From Pardosa pseudoannulata (taxonomy: Eukaryota; Arthropoda; Arachnida; Araneae; Lycosidae), in contig CM063501.1 in the NCBI GenBank assembly GCA_032207245.1, forward strand, positions 78,406,686 through 78,470,685: a DNA stretch of 64,000 nt. Reading direction: 5' to 3'. The notes beneath the pieces were generated by a model. That model was not told the DNA's origin. It saw only the letters and a list, made by a program, of their open reading frames with translations, and ran no database searches. Made by a program: the position numbers and the translations under genes. Below are positions 53,754 to 64,000 of the stretch, in pieces; positions within the stretch are counted from its first letter, which is position 1; the number at the start of each line of letters is the position of its first letter.

Positions 53754-53844
53754 ATGGATCCCGGCGTCCCTCTGCCTAGTCCAAACGATCTGAAAAGGAA
53801 GATCATCATTAAAAACAAGAGACTACGCCCTGAAGTGGAAAAGC
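53754..53844 (+). CDS. norpA: PLC-beta exon 12: end of X box
   Basis: 91 bp from phase 0: [20 protein letters not shown], then [10 protein letters not shown] plus one base of Gln. The Lys-rich [11 protein letters not shown] strand closes the X box and contacts the substrate phosphates in known structures. The Met at its start is internal, not a start codon. Acceptor ctacag, donor gtgagt. Confidence 0.95.
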
Positions 53845-54243
53845 GTGAGTACCTCTCTCTCGATCTTCCCACGCAGACGGACTCACTCTCTCTCTTTCGA
53901 AAAGGAAAAAATAGATTCAATTTCCCTAAAGTCATTTTTGTGTTTCCATTTTTCACAACCGCGGAAGAAAGGGAGACGCGCAATTCACTGCGGAAATGCA
54001 TTTGTTGTAAGATCGTATAGCGATAAAACACAGAGGACATTATTATGAAATTACCTGAATCAGTGTCCTAGTTATCATCGTTCAGAGACAATGCGGCTTT
54101 GATGAAAGAATGCGGCGTTTCTTTGAATAAAGGGGATGTAATATATTTCGAGAATTAAAATCGTTATAGTATTCAGAGCCGACTTAAAAAAGAGGGGTTC
54201 TGTGCAAAAATGAGAATTGGGACCCCCACTGGTTTTATAATCG

Positions 54244-55005
54244 GTTTTGACAATTCTTTTCGAAGATTATTGTTTGTAAAATTTTGAGTCTAATCTTAGT
54301 TATCCATAGTCGGAAATATTTAAACGCAAGAAAATTTCCTAGAATTAAGGATTATATACAAAAATATTGAGCAAAATAGCAAGATGTATCTACTAGATAT
54401 ATTACAAGATATAGTAGTTAAAACATTTCCAAAGTAATGACACAAAGGGCATATCCCCACCCTTCCAATTCCTCACAAAGAAGAAATTGTATTAAGCCTT
54501 TTGACAATTCTTTTGGAAGATTATTGTTTGTAACATTTTGAGTCTAATCTTAGTTATCCATATTCGGAGATATTTAAACGCAAGAAAATTTCCTAGAATT
54601 AAGGATTATATACAAAAATATTGAGCAAAATAGCAAGATGTATTTACTAGATATATTACAAGATATAGTAGTTAAAACATTTCCAAAGTAATGACACAAT
54701 TGGCATATCCCCACCCTTCCAATTCCTGACGAAGAAGAAACTGTATTAAGCCTTTTGACAATTCTTTTGGAAGATTATTGTTTGTAACATTTTGAGTCTA
54801 GTCTTAGTTATCCATATTCGGAAATATTTAAACGCAAGAAAATTTCCTAGAATTAAGGATTATATACAAAAATATTGAGCAAAATAGCAAGATATATTTA
54901 CTAGATATATTACAAGATATAGTAGTTAAAACATTTCCAAAGTAATGACACAAAGGGCATATCCCCATTCTTTCAATTCCTGATGAAAAAGAAACTTATT
55001 AGTAT
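54244..55005. repeat. 254-bp tandem repeat, three copies
   Basis: ttttgacaattcttttggaa starts units at 54244, 54499 and 54753. Each holds attcggaaatatttaaacgc, gagcaaaatagcaagatgta and aagtaatgacacaa. Differences between copies are few. Confidence 0.93.
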
Positions 55006-56632
55006 GATATATTAGCCTTTAATGACTTTTTACGATTTATTTCGACAGAAACACACATAACATGGTTAAATCTTATATATTTTTTTTATATTCTTATGCT
55101 AGTAATATTTTTTAAAGTGCTAATTTTAATTATTTTTCAACACTTGCAAATAATAAACTGTTTGCGTTTTTGTTTAACTTTTATAAAAATGAAATTTTCT
55201 CGGATTAATCCTTTCATGACGGGATGTTGCACTGTATTTGTGAAAATAAAGAAGGGAGTGTTAGATTTATTGCTTTCCCTTATAAGCAATTTCTTTGATG
55301 TTGGCGCTTTGCTCAACAATAACCAGTAGGAATGAAATAACTGTATTTTCAGAGTTAAAATAAGTTAAAAGGATGTTAAAATAACTTTACAAAAATAAAA
55401 CAGACCCTGCTTCCATGGCTTAGTTGAAATATTGACCTCTCATCCCCAAAAGGTTAAGAATCATTTACAAAAAGATTAAGCAAAATAGAAAGATATAGTG
55501 TTGTATAGTAAAGATCACGTGTGTTGCCCCCCTCCTTCTAATCCTTGATGAAAATAAAAGTGTATTAGTGTAATATATCAGCACTTAGTCACTTTACTTT
55601 TTTTTCAACAAAATCACCAATAACATCATTAAATTCTGATCTTTATTTATATCGTGTTCTATTGCTATTAATATATTTCAAAATATTAAATGTAATTTAA
55701 CTTCATTCTCAACATTTGCAAATGCTGTACTTTTTGCATTTTGTTTAACTTTAAAAAATGAGATTTAATGATCATAAACAAATATTGAGCAAAAAAATAC
55801 GATATATTTGCCTTAAATTAATTAACATATTTCCAATATAGTGACACAGAGATGTAATAAAATTGTTTTAAGTAAACGGCAGTCTTTGCAACATACGTGC
55901 ATATCAAAAGGTATGTTGTATGTATAGATTTGAAATCTATTACACGGGTTACTCTTAAGCTGACTATAAACACGAAAATTATTTTTTAATAATATCAACA
56001 TTAACATAAGTTAAAATTTGGGCTTTACTATTAAATGTATTTTTTAATTATAGACATAGAAAAAAATTGAAACAAATTTTGATATTATTATTATCATGTC
56101 TATATAAGTTACAAAGTTTGTAGGATATATTGAAGAAAAACATTTTGAAAGAATTTAGTTAATTGTGCACTCTTTTTTTTAATATGTTCTGTGATATCAT
56201 TTAATAACAACATTGATAAATATGGGGATTTTACTAAATATACCCCTGACTGATCCATAATATATGTAAATTAGAAACGTGCTGATAATTTTTTTCTAGA
56301 AGCCAGACGCCTACAACCCTGATTTGGACCTTTTCAATTTTTACTTGTCTGGAACTATAAAAAGAACCTACTTGGTTTTAGTTTCAATGACTTGGGTAAT
56401 GTTAAAATAACTGTAAGATTATGGATCAAGAAGCAAAATCTTTAAATTTTCTCAAAATGGTTTTGATGTCTGTGTTAACAAATAACACAAATATTTACGA
56501 ATTCTCGATGACAGTGTTGAACGATAGATTTGTTTAGAGAACAGCTAAGACTATGATCTGCAATAACTTTTGATTCAACGGATTCATTGATAAATTTTTT
56601 TCTGGTATAGGAGGCATTACTTTTTTACCCAC

Positions 56633-57128
56633 TGTAACAATAAGTTACATTCGGTTCAGCTTTCTACCTCTTCCCGTAAGTTATCGTCAAAAACATACCA
56701 GAACAGGACCGGTTTGAACTAGAAAGAAACTTTGGACTACTCTCAACCAATAGAAGAACCCGTTGGTTTGACCTTTTACTGACCCCTCCGTTCGGGAGTG
56801 GACCCCAGTTTTTTCTCCGCGAGGCAGTCGGATTTTTTTAGAGGACAAGGTTGTGACCAGAGGAGAGTAGAAGGTGAACGCTACTGGCATCCGCAGCTTG
56901 AGGTATAGACCTTTGAGAAAAATCATCCCCATATTGTTTTTTAGGCCGGCACCGACTCGAGAGCAGTCTTCGATATCTACAAATGATAAGTTGATTACAG
57001 TTGTATTCCTTAGGCATTTATTTAATTGTTTAAATTCATTGAATCAAGACATATTTGTCAATGTGTTTATTAATGAGTATTAATTTTTTCTTTCCCAAAC
57101 AGTAGGTCAACGTAACATTATTTTTACA
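56633..57128 (+). mobile_element. Solo-LTR-like element, copy 2, with 5-bp duplication
   Basis: 496 bp from TGTAACAATAAGTTACATTC to GTAACATTATTTTTACA, flanked by CCCAC on both sides (exact 5 bp). Inverted relative of 14411-14885. No coding; an AT-rich 3' third follows a GC-richer middle. Confidence 0.8.
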
Positions 57129-57528
57129 CCCACTTTGTACAATTAGGAACAGACCTATGGAACAACTTATTATTGAAATGAATAAGAGTCAGATATCATA
57201 CAGTCTAAGTTATCCGTATCCTTCTTGATTTACAATGAGAAATAACGTTTGTCACCAGAGTGGTCAACGTAAATGTGTCTAAATATTTAAAATTTTCAAT
57301 ATTCCATTTATCGATTGAGGAGAAGAGAACGGTAAAAGAAATTCTCGTCAGACGATGTCACTTCCTACTGTACCGTACAGCTCCGATCAACGAAGGAGTG
57401 AAAGCACCTTTCAATGTCACAAAATTGCTCTTCTGTGCCATTGATCCACACATTTTAACTGAAGTAAAAATTTGCAATATTAAAATAAACATTTATTGAC
57501 TATTCCAAGTACTTATGACAAACTTTAA

Positions 57529-57951
57529 CACTTTGACTGCCATGGCTATCATATGTGATATCCAGTGATATTTCCGTTGAGACACTGGCTATCCGATATG
57601 ATAGCCATGGTGTTTTAACACTTCAGGCCATGGCTATCAAAGATGTTATCAGTTACATGAAAATCGTATTGGAGTTTGATTGTTGGGATCCCTACGATGT
57701 GTTAGGTATACGTGGTTTGCGCAAATTGGTATATGTGACGATTTTATGAGCTAAGTTTTATGAAAAATTAAATATTTGGAACATGCAACAAAAAAGAGAA
57801 TATATATAAATAGAGAGAGTTTGTTTTAAAATATTGTTTGTTTTGAAATATTGTTTTTATATATAGTTTTATGTTGAAAAAATACAAATTACACAAAAAA
57901 AAAGTTTGCCCCATTGTGAACATTTGCAATTTTGGCTTGGCAGTCAAAGTG
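57529..57951. mobile_element. TTAA-flanked MITE with perfect 14-bp ends
   Basis: TTAA on both sides; CACTTTGACTGCCA and TGGCAGTCAAAGTG are exact inverses. Near the left end, ccatggctatcatat and atatgatagccatgg form a second exact inverted pair. 423 bp, no recognisable protein. Confidence 0.85.
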
Positions 57952-58052
57952 TTAACAGAGTAGTTAAAATTTAATATTAGCAAAATAACCCTAAATAGCT
58001 TATTGTTTACTCTCTTAGCTTACATGGTGTATTTTTCTTCTTTGCACTCTAG

Positions 58053-58166
58053 AGGAACTTGAGCTGTGGCGTAAAGGTCAATTACAGAATGACGATGACG
58101 ATGATGAAAAAGAAGATGCTGCCCTTGACCTCAATCTTATCACTGATGATGCGATTCAAGATGGAG
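58053..58166 (+). CDS. norpA: PLC-beta exon 13: acidic X-Y linker
   Basis: 114 bp; two bases complete Gln, then ELELWRKGQLQN, an Asp/Glu run (DDDDDEKED) and AALDLNLITDDAIQDG plus one base (phase 1). The ELELW-KG start is the norpA-type linker; acidic X-Y linkers are autoinhibitory in this family. Acceptor ctctag, donor gtaatt. No convincing next exon is visible before the window ends. Confidence 0.9.
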
Positions 58167-58853
58167 GTAATTTATATTTTCTCTGTGTTCTAAACATGCA
58201 AGTCATTTGTATGACAATCCTTATCTTTATTTCTATTATTCTGGTATCACAAACTGCTATCTCCATACCGTCTGAGGACAATTAAAAATTCTCATTGCTG
58301 CCAGATGGAATACATAGTTGGCAACTTTCCTCTGGCAAGTTACCTCGTTGCCACACAAGAGAGCAAAACTATTATCTAACTAAAGACACCTATTATTAGA
58401 GGGAGTGCTATAAAGTTATTTTTAAAGACTTTTTAAAAACTGTCATCGTTTTAATAGTGTGAACGATGACTAATGTAGTATTTATTTCAAAAGTATGAAC
58501 AGCTGTAAGCAAGATAAATAGGAAATGAACTTCAATCAAAATTTGTATAATGAATATATATAAATTGAATAAGAATAATAGATAATAATAACTATCCGAG
58601 TAGTTTTAGCTTTATTAAAATTTCATTTAATATATGTTTTCGTTGAACTGTAGTTAAATGCCTTTTTTATTTATTTTATGCAGTGATATGAATCGTTTAT
58701 AAGATTAAGTTTTTATGATACCAATAGTTATTTATCAAATTATCACTTACATGGTAACTCTTAAATAATAAATGCATCTATTTGTCATTTTTATATTAAC
58801 AAAATACGAATAATGCATTATTTAATAGCATACACTTGCATGTACAAAACTAA

Positions 58854-59372
58854 CCCTTTGACGATCACGATTAGAAATTCTTTGGTATTTAATGCAATTT
58901 GGTTATAAATTTTATCTATGAGCCTTATAGATTTGAAATATATGAAAAAAAAAATATTTTTACATTCTTTGGGGGGGGGGGGTCGAGATTTAGAGAGGGT
59001 GCTTTAACTGTGAAAATCTCCCCTTGTACAACAGGAAAATATATCTTTCTTAAAAATTTAATTAAATTTGGAAAGCAGTGAATAATTACCCTTAAAATAA
59101 TATAATTAATAAATAGCTAAATATTTATAAGTAATGTTTTAGGGAAGTATTTCCATATGAGATTATGAAAAAAATCGAATTCTTGGTCTTCCCTGTAAAA
59201 CAAATTCAAAAAAGTATATTTCAAAGTACTGATAAATTGTACTGTATTTAATTGTACTGATACCATCTATTTATAGTTTAAAGTGTCAAAAACAAAGAAA
59301 AAATAATGTGTTTAAAACAGAGAAAAAGTATTAACAGGTGGTTTCTTTACGAAACCACTGTCCTTAAAAGGG
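58854..59372. mobile_element. TTAA-type MITE, piggyBac-like, copy 2
   Basis: Same ends as 44558-44962 (CCCTTTGACGATCAC and TGTCCTTAAAAGGG). The right flank is TTAA, the left CTAA. 519 bp, longer because of extra sequence including a run of ten or more G at 58971-58982. Confidence 0.78.
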
Positions 59373-60842
59373 TTAAAGGACTAAATTGTAACAAAAATCA
59401 AAAATGTAAAAGCTCAAAATTTACCATCACGTGTTAAAAGATTCAAACATTTAAGACTTCTCTATATTTGTTGATGTTAGAATAATATAAAATGTAGTCA
59501 TGAAAAAAAAATGTGCATGCTGTCAATCACTCACAAATGAAAAACATAGATAAGAAATCACACATTTATAAAATAATTTGTAATTATTTTAGTTTTAATA
59601 TTTCATTTGTAAAAATAAATATCTATGTAAAATCTGTGAAAGTCACAGATAAAATAAAACTTGGTTGCAGACAGTTGTTCATATGAGTTTTAGATGTTTA
59701 ATCAAATGAAAAGTACTCTAACAAAATGCATTGCTATATTTGAAAATGATTACCAATCTTTAGAATTTATGCTTTTTAAATTCAAAAGTATTTTATATCT
59801 ATTTATATAAAAATAAATTCTGTTATTTAACTTCACTGTGTTTGTATCAAAATAAAGTATGTGAACTTATACAAAGAAATCTTATAATTAAAAGTTGTTT
59901 AAAATTTTAAACAAAAACCAATAAAATTAAATATTTTAACTATTTTTTGGTGTTTTATTAAATAGAACGCTAATTTTTTAACTACAACGTTTTTCTTTTT
60001 TATAAGTGTTAAACTTTGAACATTTTTTTATAACTATAGAAAATATAGAGCTTTTATCATTGTGAAATGAAAGTCAGTCAGTCTGAAATAAAAACTAATA
60101 ACTGTTTAACTATACTAAATATTTAAAATAAAATTTCATTGTGAAAATTTGGAATATGTATTTGATATATTTAACAAACAATAAATATTTTAATAAATTG
60201 ATACAAATAGTTTTGTTTATATTCTTCACTTCCTTTAAAAAATAATTTTTTGTACATTTTAATAATTTTCTAACATTACTTTATTTCAGCAAAATAGTAT
60301 TTTTACAGCAAATTAAATGTTACATCTGATATATATATTAACATATCAAAAGCAATTGATTATGCATATATTGTAAAATGAATTCTTTTACAGATTTAAT
60401 ATTGGTTTGAGTTTAAATTCTTTCTAAAAATTCAGTTGTTGTTTTTAGTTGTTTTTATTTATTTGTAGTTTAAGTACATAACAGAAAATGTTTTGAATTA
60501 TGAAACAAAAGAAAATGGAATTATATCATTTTACTTAGAAGCAAATTTCTTGCGAATAATTAAGGCCAAAATCTAATATAAATTTCTATAAATTTTCTAT
60601 TTTTTTTTCTATTGTTCATTAATCCAGTGGTCGGCAACAGAATCGCGTAGTTGAGTCTCTAATCACAAAATTGTCAATCAAGCCTACAGTACGTGCTAGA
60701 ATTAGCATCAGCTTGAATTTATGCTGCCGGATGGAGAGAGTTGTGTTACTGCTATAGAAAGAAAAAAATTTTATTATAAAATTCAATTTAAAATCTATTG
60801 ACATTTTCTTTATGTTATCACTTTAATTTAAATAATCCAAAC

Positions 60843-60998
60843 AATATGGGATTAGTAGAGCACTGACAATCGGAACTTGTGTTCGGAGGTTTGAACCCCA
60901 CTGTTGACATAGATGATGAAAATGAGTTTTATGCAAAAGGCTCTGTTCTAATTAGCCCTCGTGTTGAAGAAAAATTGTCTACTACTCCAATTTAAACA
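60843..60998 (+). mobile_element. SINE family A, strongly diverged copy
   Basis: gggattagtagagcactgac, cggaggtttgaaccccactg (B box) and taattagccctcgtgttgaa keep the family order, with deletions in the body. Confidence 0.68.
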
Positions 60999-61602
60999 AT
61001 TAATACATAATGGAATTATTTTAAAATTGTTACATAGTTTATTATTACATAACTGCCATATGTTAAAAATTTATAAAACCACTTAGATTTTCGATATTTT
61101 TCAAACAAAGAAAGCACTAATGCAAATTTCAAAGAAAATGTATACAGTTAAAGGATTATGTAGAACTAATTTAGCTAAAAACGTAAAATAGGTCTAATAT
61201 TTTTTTCGTGCCTGACAATTTTTCGAAATGTTGCAAAAATATAAGATCACTTTCTTTTTTGCAGTAATTTAGGATTTTTTGGTCTTATTTTCTTTAACTT
61301 CGCTGTAACGTAATGTAATTAATAAAAGGGGAAAAGCGGCAAACATTTGTAAATTAATTGGAATTTTTGGTTTAATTAGTAAAATGTTGCGTTTAAATGA
61401 ACTGTCTGAAGGTTAAGTGCAAAACCTTTTATTCTACAACGAAAAAAATATTCTACACTTTAAATAAATAATTTTCTCTATAGTAACTAATATTTGCGAA
61501 ACTTGCAGTAAAAATAATATCAAAGATTGCAAAAAGTATCAGGATGAACAAAAGATGTTAAAAGCTGAAAAATCAGGGAAAATGTTTCAATTTGAAATAT
61601 AT

Positions 61603-61603
61603 A

Positions 61604-61654
<51 letters not shown>

Positions 61655-61670
61655 GTGTGTGTGTGTGTGT
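61603..61670. repeat. (GT)n(TA)n(GT)n microsatellite
   Basis: GT repeats flank a TA run of about 26 bp; the open frame through it is an artefact. Confidence 0.93.
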
Positions 61671-62047
61671 GCGTACATATAATAGTCATATGTTTATAGT
61701 CATATGTACATATAATAGTCATGTGTGTACATATAATAAGGTATACAGATAATAGTCTTCAAGCTAGTGGTACTTTTCAAAACAAAGTGCAAAGGAATTC
61801 TTAATTGTTTACACCGCCAAGTAGTCTCACTTTTAATTTGATTCTTGTAACACACACGGTATTTCTTAGTAGGTTTTCTTTTATTTTGACTCATTAATTT
61901 GGCAATGACTTGTACCAAGAAATTCTAAGTAAACAATATGCAATAGTGACTTGTGTTTTTCACAAGTGATAAAAGTGTTGCCAAATTCAGTACACTAGAA
62001 ATTTTAAACTAAATTAATTATCATATTTAACAGTAACTTTAATCGCA

Positions 62048-62105
62048 TGACGACTGTAGCTCGTCATTGTGCGGTATGGAATGAAAAACTAATGACGAGC
62101 TAGAC
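62048..62105. repeat. Imperfect hairpin
   Basis: gacgactgtagctcgtcatt and aatgacgagctagactcgtc are inverted copies about 25 bp apart. An aaggggttaa follows, so this may be the right end of a decayed TTAA element. Confidence 0.6.
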
Positions 62106-62281
62106 TCGTCATTTTACCGGAAGGGGTTAAACTGATTAAAAAAATTGTATGGAACATGCGGCTAACGATACAAAATATCAAAAGGAATTTTCAGTGACAA
62201 AATTCAATCAAAAAAACATTGCCTATAATTATCTCTATATAATGAAAATACTGAACTTATGAAATGCATTTTTTAATTTAA

Positions 62282-62827
62282 CCCTTTGCCTGTGGAATAT
62301 ATTTGAGAAAAACGTGCCAAAAATGGAAAAAATTTTTCTCTTTAATTTTTTTCGTTATTATCATCAAAATGTTAGAAATAGATTATTTACGAAAAAAATG
62401 AAATTTTAAATGAAATAGCTACTATATTCAATCTTTTCACATATATGAAAATGTTAATCATTACAGTAATTTTTTCTCTAATTACAGAAAAATTAATCAA
62501 ATGACATAATTTTCTGGATATATATAATAAACTAATGAAACAATAGTGTTATCTACATCAATTGTCATGAATTCCATGTCCCTCAGATTCCTTTGAATTT
62601 CCCAAATCCTTTACAGAATTTGAGAAATAGTGACAAATGACGCAAACCTACCGAACTTTTCTTAGGAAAGTACCTATATCTATTGGGAAAATGCGAAAAT
62701 AAGTATTATGCGTTTAATGAACTGATTTCGGGCTTAACGGAATTGAAATACCGTTTTTACTCTTGCCCGATCTCAGGTTGGGTATTCCAAAATTGGCGTA
62801 TTTGCATTGACAGAACTGGGCAAGGGG
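62282..62827. mobile_element. TTAA-flanked MITE-like element
   Basis: TTAA at both sides; ends CCCTTTGCC and the inverse of CCCCTTGCCC match imperfectly. 546 bp. The match is shorter than in the other TTAA elements, so this is the least certain of them. A 65-codon open frame at its right end is unrecognised. Confidence 0.55.
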
Positions 62828-64000
62828 TTAAGATATTACACATTATACGACTTCACGATTCATCTGAAGAAATTGGATAATTCTACATAATTCTCGCAAA
62901 AATTACTTTACCTTCCACAGAGTTCCACAAAGTTCTATGTATGCTATAAATTGCCGACTACTGGACTATTTCTTATGTATCAGAAAGGCCTATATTACTG
63001 TAGTACTCGATCTATAATCTCTTCTAACAACTATTAACTTTTAGGTTTCGGCTGGTATAGCAGTTGTACCATAAATATTTAGAAACCCAAAAGTTGGCTA
63101 GGGTACAACAGTTGTACCGTAGATATTTCTCCCCTTTTGCAGGGACGGGGTCATTACTCACTTGTCATTTGGCCAGTCCCTCCCTATTGTTGAAGTTTTG
63201 CTGAGTGCATCAGTAACGGGAGGGAAGAATGTGATTTTGTTTGGCGACATGTGAAACAACTGGCGCTTATTTGTCCATATCCAGCAGTTGTTTGTAAACT
63301 ATTCATTCTGTCTTGTGAACCAAATCCGTTTGGAAGCGAGTCAAAGTTTCTTTCCTTCGTCGTTTATTTTTTTATTTAATCTGATCATGGTTCCAAAATT
63401 TAACGGTCTTTCTCAAAGTGAGATGTCAAATAACAACTTTCAGACTGGTTTTTGAGCAACCCTGCATTGTAACATCCTCCACTCCCAGAGAGTGACAATA
63501 GGACAAAATATTTTTCCCTCTTGAGAAAACGGAAAGAGGGGGGAGGAATTTTTGAAAATGCTGCCGATTTGTAGTCCAAACCCAAGTCAGCAGTCAGCCG
63601 AAGCTTAAAGGTTAATAAAAGCGTAGCATTGATTTAAAATAATTTGCCAATTATTACTAATTAAAATTAATTATAAATACGTTAAGCATGACTTTTTAAA
63701 AACAACTGAGATTCATATACATATGTTTTTGTTATTATTTTGATCTCTCAATATTTTAAAATAATCTTTTTTACCAGAACCAAGTTTTCTCCAATAGTCT
63801 TTTTTTTTGTTCTCCTTAAAATAATCCTTGTAAATCGAAAGAGGAACACTGTGTGTATTTAAGTATATCTCCTTTGTGATTTGATTGATTTTTAGTGCAC
63901 TGTAAACAACCCTGTGTCATATTTTATTTTTCAGATTTTGTTTTAGTTATGAATTTGGACCGAAATGGAATGAACCCCGTGGTGGTTTTTTGTACTTTTT

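Larger units (their letters stand above)
53845..58052 (+). other. Intron 12 (4.2 kb)
   Basis: Contains a 254-bp triplication (54244-55005), a solo-LTR-like element (56633-57128) and a TTAA MITE (57529-57951). In 53845-54243, 55006-56632 and 57134-57524 I see no gene; weak echoes of the 254-bp unit occur at 55480-55640 and 55770-55850. Confidence 0.75.
58167..64000 (+). other. Partial intron 13 or downstream sequence
   Basis: Contains TTAA-bounded elements (58854-59372, 62282-62827), a SINE (60843-60998), a (TA)n/(GT)n tract (61603-61670) and a hairpin (62048-62105). In 58167-58850, 59377-60842, 61000-61600, 61680-62040 and 62832-63930 I see no supported exon or gene. No Y-box exon is visible. 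Confidence 0.65.

Noticed and set aside
53754..54020. 88-codon + strand frame starting at the ATG of exon 12, and a 111-codon - strand frame over it
   Set aside because: The first 30 codons are the PLC exon; the rest is read-through of the intron past a gtgagt donor. The other strand is a shadow.
60626..60720. hAT left end (cagtggtcggcaacag)
   Set aside because: No matching right end or target duplication found nearby.

Overview
The window is animal nuclear DNA: AT-rich, intron-heavy, and packed with decayed transposons, tRNA-derived SINEs and microsatellites. The only cellular gene I can support is one phospholipase C beta of the norpA / PLCB4 subclass, read on the + strand in 13 exons from 2593 to 58166. 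Every splice phase fits, and the exons join into one open frame of 432 codons plus one base. The repeat content and gene organisation suggest an arthropod, and the SINE and LINE families look to me like those of spiders. That assignment rests on pattern memory and is tentative.

The gene is truncated at both window edges. The first exon seen encodes the end of the PH domain. The next exons encode the EF-hand region (10870-27439), then the complete catalytic X box (34599-53844), and last the start of the acidic X-Y linker (58053-58166). The Y box, C2 domain and C-terminal coiled coil are not in the window. The X box keeps the residues expected for catalysis and calcium binding: NSSHNTY, ELDCWDG, ITHGKA and SFENHC. 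All introns but one (126 bp) are large, up to 10 kb.

Region by region: 1-9644 holds a 335-bp direct repeat, SINEs, a tandem copy of the first exon, a composite AT-rich repeat (about 3.7-5.7 kb) and two Helitron-like elements. 10924-20961 holds long (TA)n tracts, a TTAA-flanked piggyBac carcass invaded by a LINE and a solo-LTR-like element, a hAT remnant, a TTAA MITE and a 172-bp tandem array. 21271-27330 holds an internally deleted hAT element with its target duplication, SINEs and a palindromic MITE. 27440-34598 is dominated by eight copies of a 490-bp repeat. 34810-41782 begins with a decayed copy of catalytic exon 8, followed by SINEs fused to (TA)n, and ends with a dead mariner. 41877-53753 holds MITEs and three Helitron-like copies, one carrying nine 89-bp repeats. 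53845-64000 holds a 254-bp triplication, a second solo-LTR-like element and several TTAA-bounded elements.

I found no rRNA, functional tRNA, CRISPR or operon, and no new enzymatic system. The most interesting items are two independent partial exon duplications inside the PLC gene, an in-frame 84-bp minisatellite built from a LINE endonuclease start, a near-perfect 89-bp array inside a Helitron, and the sharp GC-content jump of catalytic exon 8.
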